A DNA stretch of 32,402 nucleotides, taken from JBBQWT01 sp038210375 (GTDB lineage: Bacteria > Acidobacteriota > Terriglobia > Terriglobales > Acidobacteriaceae). A model generated the notes under the pieces. It worked only from the letters and a program-made list of their open reading frames with translations. It was not told where the DNA came from and searched no databases. The stretch lies in contig JBBQWT010000033.1 of the NCBI GenBank assembly GCA_038210375.1, positions 1-32,402 of the forward strand. Reading direction: 5' to 3'. The position numbers were made by a program, and so were the translations under genes. Numbering within the stretch: the stretch's first letter is position 1; each line of letters begins with the position of its first letter. Below are positions 8,854 through 17,546 of this stretch, piece by piece.

Positions 8854-9621
8854 ATGCGGGGCGTTGCCAGGCATGCCGTGACATGCATGACCTGCGGCAG
8901 GCAAAATGGCTCGCCCAAAGACCGCACCTGCCCCGGCTGCAGGCTGCGCGCGCGCCCCAACCCCCACCAGAGATTTCACTGGACCGAAGAACTCGATGCG
9001 CGGCTGAGGGATGCCTACCGTCGCGCCGGCACCCGCAGCGAACTCACCCGGAACCTTACCAACCTGCAATACATTTCGCAGTTCACGCGGGTGGTGATCA
9101 CCGCTCGCGCCACCGCCCTGGGTTTGACCCTGGTGCGGCGCCGCCCCTGGAACGAAACTGAAATCGAGGCCTTGCGGGAAAGACTTGGCGTTTGTACGAC
9201 CGCCCAGATCGCGCGCGACCTGGGCCGTAGTTTCTGGTCGATCAAGGCGCAGATTTCCCGCATGAACATGTCTGCCCGCCTTACCGAGGGATACTCGCAA
9301 ACCGATCTGGTTGCCCTGCTGGGCGTAAGTCCGAAGACGGTGAAGCGCTGGATCGAAATCGGTTGGCTGCCGATGGCCAGGGGCCGAATCACGGAAAGCA
9401 CGGTGGTGCGGTTTCTGCGCCGCCATCCCGAGGAATACCGGCTGGGCCGGGTGAATGAAGCCTGGTTTAAAGGGTTGCTCTTCCCTGCCTTCGGGTCTTC
9501 TCACACCGCCGGCCTGGCGGCCAAGCCTGCCGAGAATATCGGGGACGCTCATTTCACGGTGATGGCCCGGCCTACGCCCGCTGATCAATTTCGCAACTCG
9601 GACGGCGAATACCTTTCCTAG
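8854..9621 (+). CDS. Zinc-ribbon/Myb-like/HTH DNA-binding protein
   Basis: 255 aa from the ATG at 8854, which has GAGAGGGG six bases upstream. Two TTG codons just before it are less likely starts. The N-terminus has a CxxC...CxxC zinc ribbon (C11, C14, C26, C29). Two Myb/SANT-like tryptophan helices follow (FHWTEELDARLRDAY near 41-55, PWNETEIEALRERL near 98-111, then TTAQIARDLGRSFWSIKAQI). Residues about 147-195 form a MerR/Xis-like helix-turn-helix (YSQTDLVALLGVSPKTVKRW). The C-terminal 55 residues look unstructured. It is a probable sequence-specific DNA-binding protein in the cytoplasm. The combination recalls phage or mobile-element regulators and GcrA/Myb-type factors, but I do not recognise a named family. 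It sits alone, tail to tail with the flavin oxidoreductase gene. Confidence 0.8.
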   Translation: MRGVARHAVTCMTCGRQNGSPKDRTCPGCRLRARPNPHQRFHWTEELDARLRDAYRRAGTRSELTRNLTNLQYISQFTRVVITARATALGLTLVRRRPWNETEIEALRERLGVCTTAQIARDLGRSFWSIKAQISRMNMSARLTEGYSQTDLVALLGVSPKTVKRWIEIGWLPMARGRITESTVVRFLRRHPEEYRLGRVNEAWFKGLLFPAFGSSHTAGLAAKPAENIGDAHFTVMARPTPADQFRNSDGEYLS

Positions 9622-9664
9622 CGCTGCCCCGCCCCGGAGGCGCTGAGTGGAGGAGCAGGCTTCG

Positions 9665-10717
9665 TCAAACCTGCAACGCGCTGCGGGACTTCCTATCGAT
9701 CATCGCGGCAATTCCGCGGACTCGCTGGTACGATTCCAGTCGGTCGGCGTGCTCATAGGTATCGGTCACCACGATCAGCTCGTCGGCTCCCGTGCCGCTC
9801 ACCAGCTTTTCCATCGCGGCTTTGACGGTCGCATCCGAGCCAACAATCGCGGCGTGCAGTTTGCTGTTCACCGCTTGGCGCTCCCAGTCACGCCACAACG
9901 GCTCCATGGAATCGACAGGCGGCAGCAATTCCACCGGTTGGTTTCTGATCAATCGCAGAAAGCGCTGCTGCGAAGTCGTGAACAATCGCCGGGCCGCCGC
10001 GTCAGTCTCCGCCGCGATGATTTGCACCGCGATCATCAGGTGCGGCTGGCGCAGTTCTTTGGAGGGCCGGAAGTTTTCGCGATAGAACTGCGCCGCCGGG
10101 TACAGCAGGTCGGGGGCAAAGTGGGCGGCGAATGCAAACGGCAGCCCCAGGAACGCGGCCAGCTGGGCGCTGAAGGTGCTCGAACCCAGCAAGGTGATGG
10201 GGATATTGCTGCCCTGCCCGGGAATTGCCTTCACCGCTTGTCCTGGCTGCTCCGGTCCCAGGTAAGAACGCAACTCCTTTAAAAGCGAGGGAAAATCCTC
10301 ACCCGTCTGCCCCAGGTCGCGGCGCAGCGCCCGCATGGTGGGCTGGTCGCCGCCGGGAGCGCGGCCCAGTCCCAGATCGATTCGTCCGGGAAACATGGCT
10401 TCGAGGGTGCCAAACTGTTCGGCCACAACCAGCGGCGCGTGATTAGGCAGCATGATTCCGCCGCTGCCCACGCGAATGGTTTGAGTAGCCGCCGCGACGT
10501 GCCCGATCAACACTGCGGTGGCGGAGCAAGCCAACCCGGAAATGGAATGATGTTCAGCCAGCCAGTAACGCTGGTATCCCAACCGCTCGGCGTACCGCGC
10601 CAGTTCGACCGACCGGGCGATGGCGCTGCCCGCGGATTCGCCGGGCCGCATGCCGACAAGGTCGAGCACCGAAATGGGTAGCTCGTTGTTGGACTCGTGC
10701 TTGCTGGTTTTTGCCAT
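9665..10717 (-). CDS. LLM-class (luciferase-like) flavin-dependent oxidoreductase, YhbW/MsnO8 type
   Basis: 350 aa from the ATG at 10715-10717, chosen because AGGA lies eight bases upstream and MAKTSKHESNNELPISVLDL is where the family normally begins. A 75-codon upstream extension has no family character. Motifs include ARYAERLGYQRYWLAEHHS, TQTIRVGSGGIMLPNHAPL, FGTLEAMFPGRIDLGLGRAPG and the late block TGADELIVVTDTYEHADRL. These define the TIM-barrel FMN-dependent monooxygenase group next to bacterial luciferase alpha chain. The substrate is unknown. It would be cytoplasmic, using reduced FMN supplied by a separate reductase. It is monocistronic here, convergent with the zinc-ribbon regulator, and is the last core-like gene before the A/T-rich stretch. 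Confidence 0.92.
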   Translation of the reverse strand: MAKTSKHESNNELPISVLDLVGMRPGESAGSAIARSVELARYAERLGYQRYWLAEHHSISGLACSATAVLIGHVAAATQTIRVGSGGIMLPNHAPLVVAEQFGTLEAMFPGRIDLGLGRAPGGDQPTMRALRRDLGQTGEDFPSLLKELRSYLGPEQPGQAVKAIPGQGSNIPITLLGSSTFSAQLAAFLGLPFAFAAHFAPDLLYPAAQFYRENFRPSKELRQPHLMIAVQIIAAETDAAARRLFTTSQQRFLRLIRNQPVELLPPVDSMEPLWRDWERQAVNSKLHAAIVGSDATVKAAMEKLVSGTGADELIVVTDTYEHADRLESYQRVRGIAAMIDRKSRSALQV

Positions 10718-10977
10718 GGATATTTCCTGATCGTGGTTCGTTGTGGGCGCCGGCGCTAAAGATGAGCGCGCATAGTGTCGCGAATAGAAAACCTGCAACG
10801 CGAAAAAGTGAATTCCTAGGGCTGTCCAGTTTGATGTTTGAATTTGTCGACGGGATTCCGCCGGGCGGTGCAGAGGGGGATGTATAGAAACCGGCGTAGA
10901 TTTTGCACTATTCTTCCGGCGCGAATCTCTAAGAAATTGCATGAGAGGTTGTAGACCAACGAAGACGCCCCTTCCCT

Positions 10978-11030
10978 TGTCATCCTGGAGCGAGTTTTTG
11001 CTTCTTGTTCGAGCGAAGGACCTCGCGTTT
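10978..11030 (+). repeat. Solitary TGTCATCC-type repeat
   Basis: It begins TGTCATCCTGGAGCGAG and ends GAGCGAAGGACCTCGCG. The start matches the termini of the other repeats in this window, and the internal GAGCGAAGGACCT matches a repeat style common in acidobacterial intergenic DNA (the latter from general knowledge). It lies in the 692-base gap at 10718-11409, which otherwise holds only the inverted pair at 11109-11380; I see no gene in that gap. Confidence 0.5.
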
Positions 11031-11108
11031 TCCTTTGGTTTTGTTCCTGACCCACAAACTCAAGAATTTGCATAAGAAAAAACTAGCCTGCAAAGACTCC
11101 TTGGGACT

Positions 11109-11178
11109 TGTCATTCTGACGACCCCCTGCTTCACCGGGGTGAGGAAGAACCCCTACAGTTCAACTAATCTTTCCCTT
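11109..11178 (+). repeat. 70-bp TGTCATTC repeat, copy A (left arm of inverted pair)
   Basis: It starts TGTCATTCTGACGACCCCC, has an internal stem (ACCCC and GGGGT), then GAGGAAGAACCCCTAC, and ends near TTTCCCTT. It is the inverted partner of the copy at 11311-11380. The pair encloses about 130 bases with no credible gene. Confidence 0.85.
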
Positions 11179-11310
11179 GTGATGGTTTATCTGAACCATG
11201 CCATTGATATTCTTGCCAGGGTAGATTTTAAAGTTGAAGTTCTGTAACGCTTTCGATCCCTTCCATCACAGGGCTTGACCTATTGAGATCGGCGTTCAAG
11301 AAAAGCATCA

Positions 11311-11380
11311 TGGGGAAATATTCCTGGCCGAGTAGGGGTTCTTCCTCACCCCGATAAAGCCGGGGGTCGTCAGAATGACA
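11311..11380 (-). repeat. 70-bp TGTCATTC repeat, copy B (right arm of inverted pair)
   Basis: Plus-strand reading is GGGGAAATATTCC, then GAGTAGGGGTTCTTCCTCAC, the stem around ATAAAG, and GGGGGTCGTCAGAATGACA at the end. It aligns almost base for base with the copies at 15271-15341 and 20689-20758 and, as reverse complement, with 11109-11178 and 20535-20604. Confidence 0.88.
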
Positions 11381-11409
11381 TGCGCATAGGGTGTTTTCGC
11401 TCGCTTACC

Positions 11410-12449
11410 TCAGCGGGAGCCAGATGCTTGTCTCACTGAGTAATCTTTCGTCCGCGCTAGCGCTACAGCGCCACTTTGGAGGTCGAGATGAAAGACCCTG
11501 TTAGATAGTTCTGACACGTATCCTCCGGGAATCCTTCGTTCCTGCAACGACAGTTGAGTATGGCTCAGAACCTTGACTTGATATACCGAGCCTATCAGTA
11601 TGAAATGTACCCCCGCTGAAGGCGCGTACGAATCGTATAAAACATTGGGGTGCAAATCCCCGTCCAAAGTAAATACAACTGTTCTTTCCGGAGCAACAGC
11701 GGAAAAGATCACCACAACCTTGTTTTTAAGAGCCGGAACGGGCTCAGTCACAAATAGCATTCCCTCAATGGGAACCTTGGATTGATCCAGCGTCTTCCTC
11801 GGTTGGCGCACATAACCGTAGACGTTTCCAATGATTCCCATTTGCACCAAATACGATCGATGCGAAAAGCTAACCTCGCACCCGCATCAATCAAGGTTTT
11901 GGCAATGCCGGCGCAATTACTCTCACCGAGCGCGCTGAGGTCCTTCACGAATGGAGTGACATACGCGCACGCAATCACCGCGTCCGGCAGATCCAGGTTT
12001 TCGGAACCCGTGTCTACGGTTGGTGCATAGTCAGAATCTAAATCTAACTTCACCTGTATCCTGGCTGCATATTCCTGAATTTCCTTAACTAATCCCGGTG
12101 GTGGGTAGCGAATGATTTTGCTTCGCTGGTCATTGGGGTGTATTCCCGAGGGTATTCGGTCTAACCAAAAAATGCTGGCCCCCTTCGGCAATTCTGACAT
12201 TTTTTCTTTGAGCTGCCCTACCCCTTGCAGGAGGCGCCCTCTATTGAGTACCTCTTTTGCGCTCCAATTGCTGTTTGTGTGGGGCACGATCGCGAAATTC
12301 CAGAGGGATCCGTGCGGGGTTCGCCAACTATACATTTCATAAGCCTTTAAAGGAGGCAGTTGGGCGTTAGCCGGATTCTGGGAGGCAAGAGCACTGATAA
12401 CAAAACTGAAGATTATCAAGCGCAGAATGTATTGCATGTTATATGTCAT
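11410..12449 (-). pseudogene. Frameshifted gene for a secreted hypothetical protein
   Basis: The 5' part (12449 down to about 11884) encodes a signal peptide (MQYILRLIIFSFVISALASQ, cleavage near NAQ), then PPLKAYEMYSWRTPHGSLWN and a soluble domain up to GIAKTLIDAG. This frame then degrades to a stop near 11748. The neighbouring frame continues with protein-like sequence (CEVSFSHRSYLVQMGIIGNV ... VVVIFSAVAPERTVVFTLDG) to a stop at 11410. Adding one G to the GGG run at 11881-11883 joins both halves into one protein of about 346 aa. Either the gene is broken by a single-base deletion or this is a sequence error. No family was recognised. It is A/T-richer than the core genes. Confidence 0.65.
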
Positions 12450-12482
12450 CTTTTGAGCTGGGTGCCCCGCTCGGTTAGGGTG

Positions 12483-12512
12483 CCCCATTCATTGCGGACG
12501 CAATGAATGGGG
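12483..12512. repeat. Perfect hairpin with 14-bp arms
   Basis: CCCCATTCATTGCG and CGCAATGAATGGGG pair perfectly around GA. It is preceded on the plus strand by two direct copies of GGGTGCCCC. It lies just upstream of the frameshifted secreted gene and downstream of the CBS-HEPN gene on the minus strand. There is no T-run on either side. The GGGTGCCCC lead-in resembles a hairpin repeat style seen in acidobacterial genomes (recollection, not checked). Confidence 0.6.
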
Positions 12513-12969
12513 GATGTTTGCGGGTGGTAGTTCCCCTACCTTCAGTTTTCTCCAACAATTCGTCGAACATATATTTTCTTAGATCGTTTACCTTCATATT
12601 GTTTCGCTCGTCATGTTGCCGTCGGCATGAACTTTAGAACATCCGGCAGTGCCTTCGGACGATTCCTAAGAAGTCGTCGCGCCCAACATGAAGGCGAGTG
12701 TGAACGATCTTTTTTCCCACCCTGGGAACAACCTCGATATTACCGTGCAGAGAATTCTCGGTCGCGTAATCCACATCAACCCATGAGACTGTATTTCTTC
12801 CCATGCCTAACAGCCTACTCTGTGAAATGGTGGTTGAATTGGTAACGATCTCTTCGGGCCACATAGATCCGACTCGAGGGAAGATGCCACTAGAACATTC
12901 TCGAACGAACCGGTCAATCAGCTTAGGCGACTGGTGTCGGTTCGTCGGTATCGGTGAATACCTTCATTC
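12513..12969. other. Gene-poor gap between the secreted pseudogene and the CBS-HEPN gene
   Basis: No gene is firmly supported. A minus-strand frame from about 12957 to 12634 is open (fragments TVSWVDVDYATENSLHGNIE and DDFLGIVRRHCR) and slightly resembles a PilZ-type tail, but it lacks a ribosome binding site and a convincing start. It could be a decayed gene fragment. Confidence 0.35.
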
Positions 12970-14145
12970 TTAGTCAAAAACCTCACGAAGGAAGTCTTCC
13001 ATCTGATCCAGTTCCCGCTTCTGGTTCACTCCCAACGGGTCCGGGTTGAAGTGCATGACATCATTTCTGATATCGCGGATGATCAGCAGCCGCTTCGTAA
13101 ATTGCGTCTTGTCGATGTTGGTGTTCAATCTTGCCCAGATGTCGTTACGTTCCAAAAGACGCACATTCTCTCCGAACGTCAGGGCAGCAACGTCGCTCTC
13201 AGTGCGAGCTTTTGAGTGCTCTTCTAACAATTGAAGATCAGCGACTGTGATGTGAGGGTGGAGCTTTCGACGGATGAGGCCCTCGATGGTGCCGATGCTC
13301 ATGAATGGGTACGAGAGGGATCGCAGCTCCACTGCAAGATCACTTGCCGTCACTATTCCCGTGATCTTCTTTTCCTTAGAACGCACGAGCACGTAGTCGA
13401 ACTTCTCAATTGTCGGTAAAGCTTCGAAGAGAGAACCGTCCGCGTCGATGACCTGCGCGTCTACCCGACAGTCACTGACCAGCGTAGGCCCAGGAGAAAG
13501 CAGTGATCGTTTTGCGATTGACTCCCAACTTATGATGCCGCGTACTTCACGCTCGCTTTGCATGATGGCGAGCTGAGAGTAACCCTCAAATCTCATAAGG
13601 GTAGTGGCCACTTCAAGGGTATCAGTCAGGAGAACACGCGCAACTCCTCGATTCGCAGACGCAATGCTAGAAATCCGTCGAATGGGATCCCCTGGTGCAG
13701 AGATGCCGGGCGGCGGATCAATCGGAGCAGAAACGGGCACCTCAACGACACCTGCGTTTCCGTCAGGAGAGCTTAGATCGTCAGCTATGGGGCTTGCTCC
13801 GTCATCACCAGCTATTTCAGAATCAGAGCAAGGGTCTTCGGCAAAAGGATCAAGCTCAGGCTGTTCGCTCGCTTCGCCACTGTTCTCTGAGTTGTTAGGA
13901 GCCGAGATCTCTGATGCATTGACCTTTAATCTGATGCTGACGAGCCCATCGATCCACGCAGAGCGAAAGTCTGGATCTGTCTCTAATCCTTGCTTGTCGA
14001 GGGCTTCCCCAATTCGACGCATAATCGCCCATCCGCGCCGTTCCGCTCCCGCGAACGCAAGAAGCCGACGCACACGTACACGATTTATGGGCTTTTGCTC
14101 GACTAATTTGGTTTTCCAGTACTCAGCAGCCTCTTCCAGATTCAT
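12970..14145 (-). CDS. CBS-domain pair protein with C-terminal HEPN-like (RX4H) domain
   Basis: 391 aa. Residues 1-72 are a basic helical N-terminal domain (NRVRVRRLLAFAGAERRGWA). An acidic, Ser/Pro-rich linker runs to about 150. Two CBS motifs follow: about 153-213 (VLLTDTLEVATTLMRFEGYS, VRGIISWESIAKRS) and 221-277 (SLFEALPTIEKFDYVLVRSK, ITGIVTASDLAVEL). The C-terminal helical domain (about 279-391) has the block SIGTIEGLIRRKL and then RDIRNDVMHFNPDPL. The latter contains R-N-D-V-M-H, a match to the RX4-6H motif of HEPN ribonucleases. CBS pairs normally bind adenosine nucleotides, so a nucleotide-gated RNase or abortive-infection factor is a reasonable inference, not shown. The ATG at 14143-14145 has no obvious ribosome binding site. 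It sits in A/T-richer DNA next to an ArdC remnant. Confidence 0.8.
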   Translation of the reverse strand: MNLEEAAEYWKTKLVEQKPINRVRVRRLLAFAGAERRGWAIMRRIGEALDKQGLETDPDFRSAWIDGLVSIRLKVNASEISAPNNSENSGEASEQPELDPFAEDPCSDSEIAGDDGASPIADDLSSPDGNAGVVEVPVSAPIDPPPGISAPGDPIRRISSIASANRGVARVLLTDTLEVATTLMRFEGYSQLAIMQSEREVRGIISWESIAKRSLLSPGPTLVSDCRVDAQVIDADGSLFEALPTIEKFDYVLVRSKEKKITGIVTASDLAVELRSLSYPFMSIGTIEGLIRRKLHPHITVADLQLLEEHSKARTESDVAALTFGENVRLLERNDIWARLNTNIDKTQFTKRLLIIRDIRNDVMHFNPDPLGVNQKRELDQMEDFLREVFD

Positions 14146-14554
14146 AGGCTGAATTTATCATGTCCTCGGCTTCTCAGTAGAGGTCTCCGGTGCTACTACA
14201 AAGTTGCTGAGACAATTCCCAGGCAAATGTCCTTAGCCGTCTTTGAGGTTCGAGGACTTTCTAAGTTGACCGTTCTAACAGTTAGGCGCTCTGACTAGCG
14301 CGAATAAGGAAACCAAATCTTCCTAGGGGCGCTGCCCTCGCGCGGCGCAAGGGCTTCCCCAATCTTCCGCGCTTCGCTTGTGCAGTCCTCCGTTGCGCTA
14401 CGCCCTTTCCGTTCCGCTTCTGGCTCCCTCTCCAATGGTGGGGAGATCCCTCCCTTGCACCTTGCTACCCCGCCTTCGCCAGGTGGCGTTCGGCATGTAG
14501 GTACATGTCACGATGGCATGAAAAGCAACGGCAACCGCCAAGGAGGAAACACCA
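14146..14554. other. Gap between the CBS-HEPN gene and the ArdC remnant
   Basis: No gene is supported. The left 180 bases contain the divergent promoter area of the CBS-HEPN gene. The right part (about 14320-14550) is pyrimidine-rich in style (GCGCTGCCCTCGCGCGGCGC) and leads to a strong AGGAGG before the ArdC start, consistent with the old leader of that gene. Confidence 0.4.
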
Positions 14555-15027
14555 ATGACCACAGCAGCCATCACCACCACATCCACTGTCACCCCCTTCA
14601 CCCAGAACCTCAAGCAGCCGCACCAAAACAACAGACGGCGAAAGAGGCTATCGCGGCTAACGACCAAGCCCTTACCGAGTAGTTGGAACAGGGACCCTCA
14701 GACGGACTCACCGCCTACCTGACAGCGATGGGACGTTTTCACAATTACAGATTTGGCAACATCCTTGAGGTTGCACGGCAGAAGCCAGACCCAACCCGCG
14801 TTGCTGGACTCTACGCACGGAACCAGCTTGGCCGTAAGGTCAAGAAGGGAGAGCGCGGTATCCGCATTCTCGCTCCGGTCATTGGCATAAGGCGCAAGAA
14901 GGATGCAGAAGCCCAGAAAGACATCCGCACCCAGAATCAAGCCGTCCTGGTTGGATTCCGCTCTGCCTATCTCTTTGACCTGCCCCCTGTTCTTGGTCCA
15001 GTCATAATGACACCACCAGCGGGTTAG
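14555..15027 (+). pseudogene. Decayed ArdC-like antirestriction protein, N-terminal domain only
   Basis: A good AGGAGGAAACACCA leads to an ATG at 14555 (MTTAAITTTSTVTPF). The family frame then shifts by one between about 14600 and 14625 and continues KQQTAKEAIAANDQALTE, hits an in-frame TAG at 14680-14682, and resumes EQGPSDGLTAYLTAMGRFHN. The blocks FGNILEVARQKPDPTRVAGL, NQLGRKVKKGERGIRILAP and QAVLVGFRSAYLFDL are typical of the ssDNA-binding N-terminal domain of ArdC-type antirestriction proteins carried by plasmids and conjugative elements. After YLFDL the sequence diverges and stops, so the metallopeptidase-like C-terminal half is missing. Three independent lesions make this a relic of a mobile element. 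Confidence 0.8.
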
Positions 15028-15270
15028 GGATGCTCTGGCGAGCATCGGGTCACCCGATTTGCAATATTTCGCGAGTAAAATCGAAGGCCACAGCCACACA
15101 CCAACAGCGAGGCGAACAGCAGCAACGCAATCTTCACCGCGGTACGACAATGTTTGCTATAGATCGACCGCAATTCAGCGAAAAGTCTCATGCGATATTG
15201 CCGGCATTCCGTGACTCAGTATGGTATATGCCGCCTGACTTTTCTCAATTATTTTACGAAACCCCATCGC

Positions 15271-15341
15271 TAGGGAAATATCTGTCGCTGAGTAGGGGGT
15301 TCTGCCTCGCCCCGGTAAAACCGGGGGTCGTCAGAATGACA
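15271..15341 (-). repeat. TGTCATTC repeat, copy C (solitary)
   Basis: Plus-strand reading runs from AGGGAAATATCTGTCGCTGA through GAGTAGGGGGTTCTGCCTCG to CGGGGGTCGTCAGAATGACA. It is full length and in the orientation of copy B, but no inverted partner is found within the preceding 300 bases. It lies in the 488-base gap before dnaK, between the ArdC remnant and the dnaK promoter. The rest of that gap shows no gene. Confidence 0.85.
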
Positions 15342-15453
15342 ACTGGAGTGGTGGGATTTATGCTCGGGCGGAGATTCGGGCCGATCGGCCATCCCCCCGC
15401 ACCACCCCACCAAAAAAACCTGCAACTTCAATCGTTCCAACAGCATCTATATA

Positions 15454-15485
15454 GTTGACAATAACTCACTCAAGTCTGCTATCAT
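15454..15485 (+). promoter_or_regulatory. dnaK promoter with overlapping HAIR-like (HspR) operator
   Basis: TTGACA at 15455-15460 and an extended -10 TGCTATCAT at 15477-15485 (19-base spacer) form a sigma-70-type promoter about 30 bases before the dnaK ATG. Overlapping it, GTTGACA-N7-ACTCAAG (15454-15474) resembles the HspR operator CTTGAGT-N7-ACTCAAG: the right half matches 7 of 7, the left half 4 of 7, and the spacing is exact. hspR lies in the same gene cluster, so autoregulation is expected. No CIRCE element (HrcA site) is present. Confidence 0.6.
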
Positions 15486-15515
15486 ACTTGAACGCACCAA
15501 TGAAAGAGGACCGGA

Positions 15516-17450
<1,935 letters not shown>

Positions 17451-17460
17451 CTACAACTGC

Positions 17461-17486
17461 CGGTGGCCGCCCGCGGGCGGCCACCG
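17461..17486. terminator. Perfect 26-bp palindrome between dnaK and dnaJ
   Basis: CGGTGGCCGCCCG is followed at once by its exact reverse complement CGGGCGGCCACCG, ten bases after the dnaK stop. TAATTTCT follows. It may act as a partial terminator or RNA-stabilising hairpin that lowers dnaJ-hspR expression relative to dnaK. Confidence 0.65.
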
Positions 17487-17546
17487 TAATTTCTGGTTCC
17501 TTAACGAATCGATTCAGCTCGGTAGCATCCAGGTCCACTCATCATT

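Noticed and set aside
11005..11247. Plus-strand open frame of 80 codons
   Set aside because: It is built largely from the repeat at 11109-11178 and adjacent A/T-rich DNA, with no ribosome binding site.
12634..12957. Minus-strand open frame with slight PilZ-like resemblance
   Set aside because: It has no convincing start or ribosome binding site, and the similarity rests on a few residues. It could be a decayed fragment but cannot be supported as a gene.
15030..15458. Plus-strand open frame of 142 codons before dnaK
   Set aside because: It runs through the solitary TGTCATTC repeat and the dnaK promoter, and has no ribosome binding site or recognisable domain.
15342..15515. CIRCE (HrcA) operator upstream of dnaK
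   Set aside because: No TTAGCACTC-N9-GAGTGCTAA-like palindrome is present. The only candidate operator is HAIR-like.
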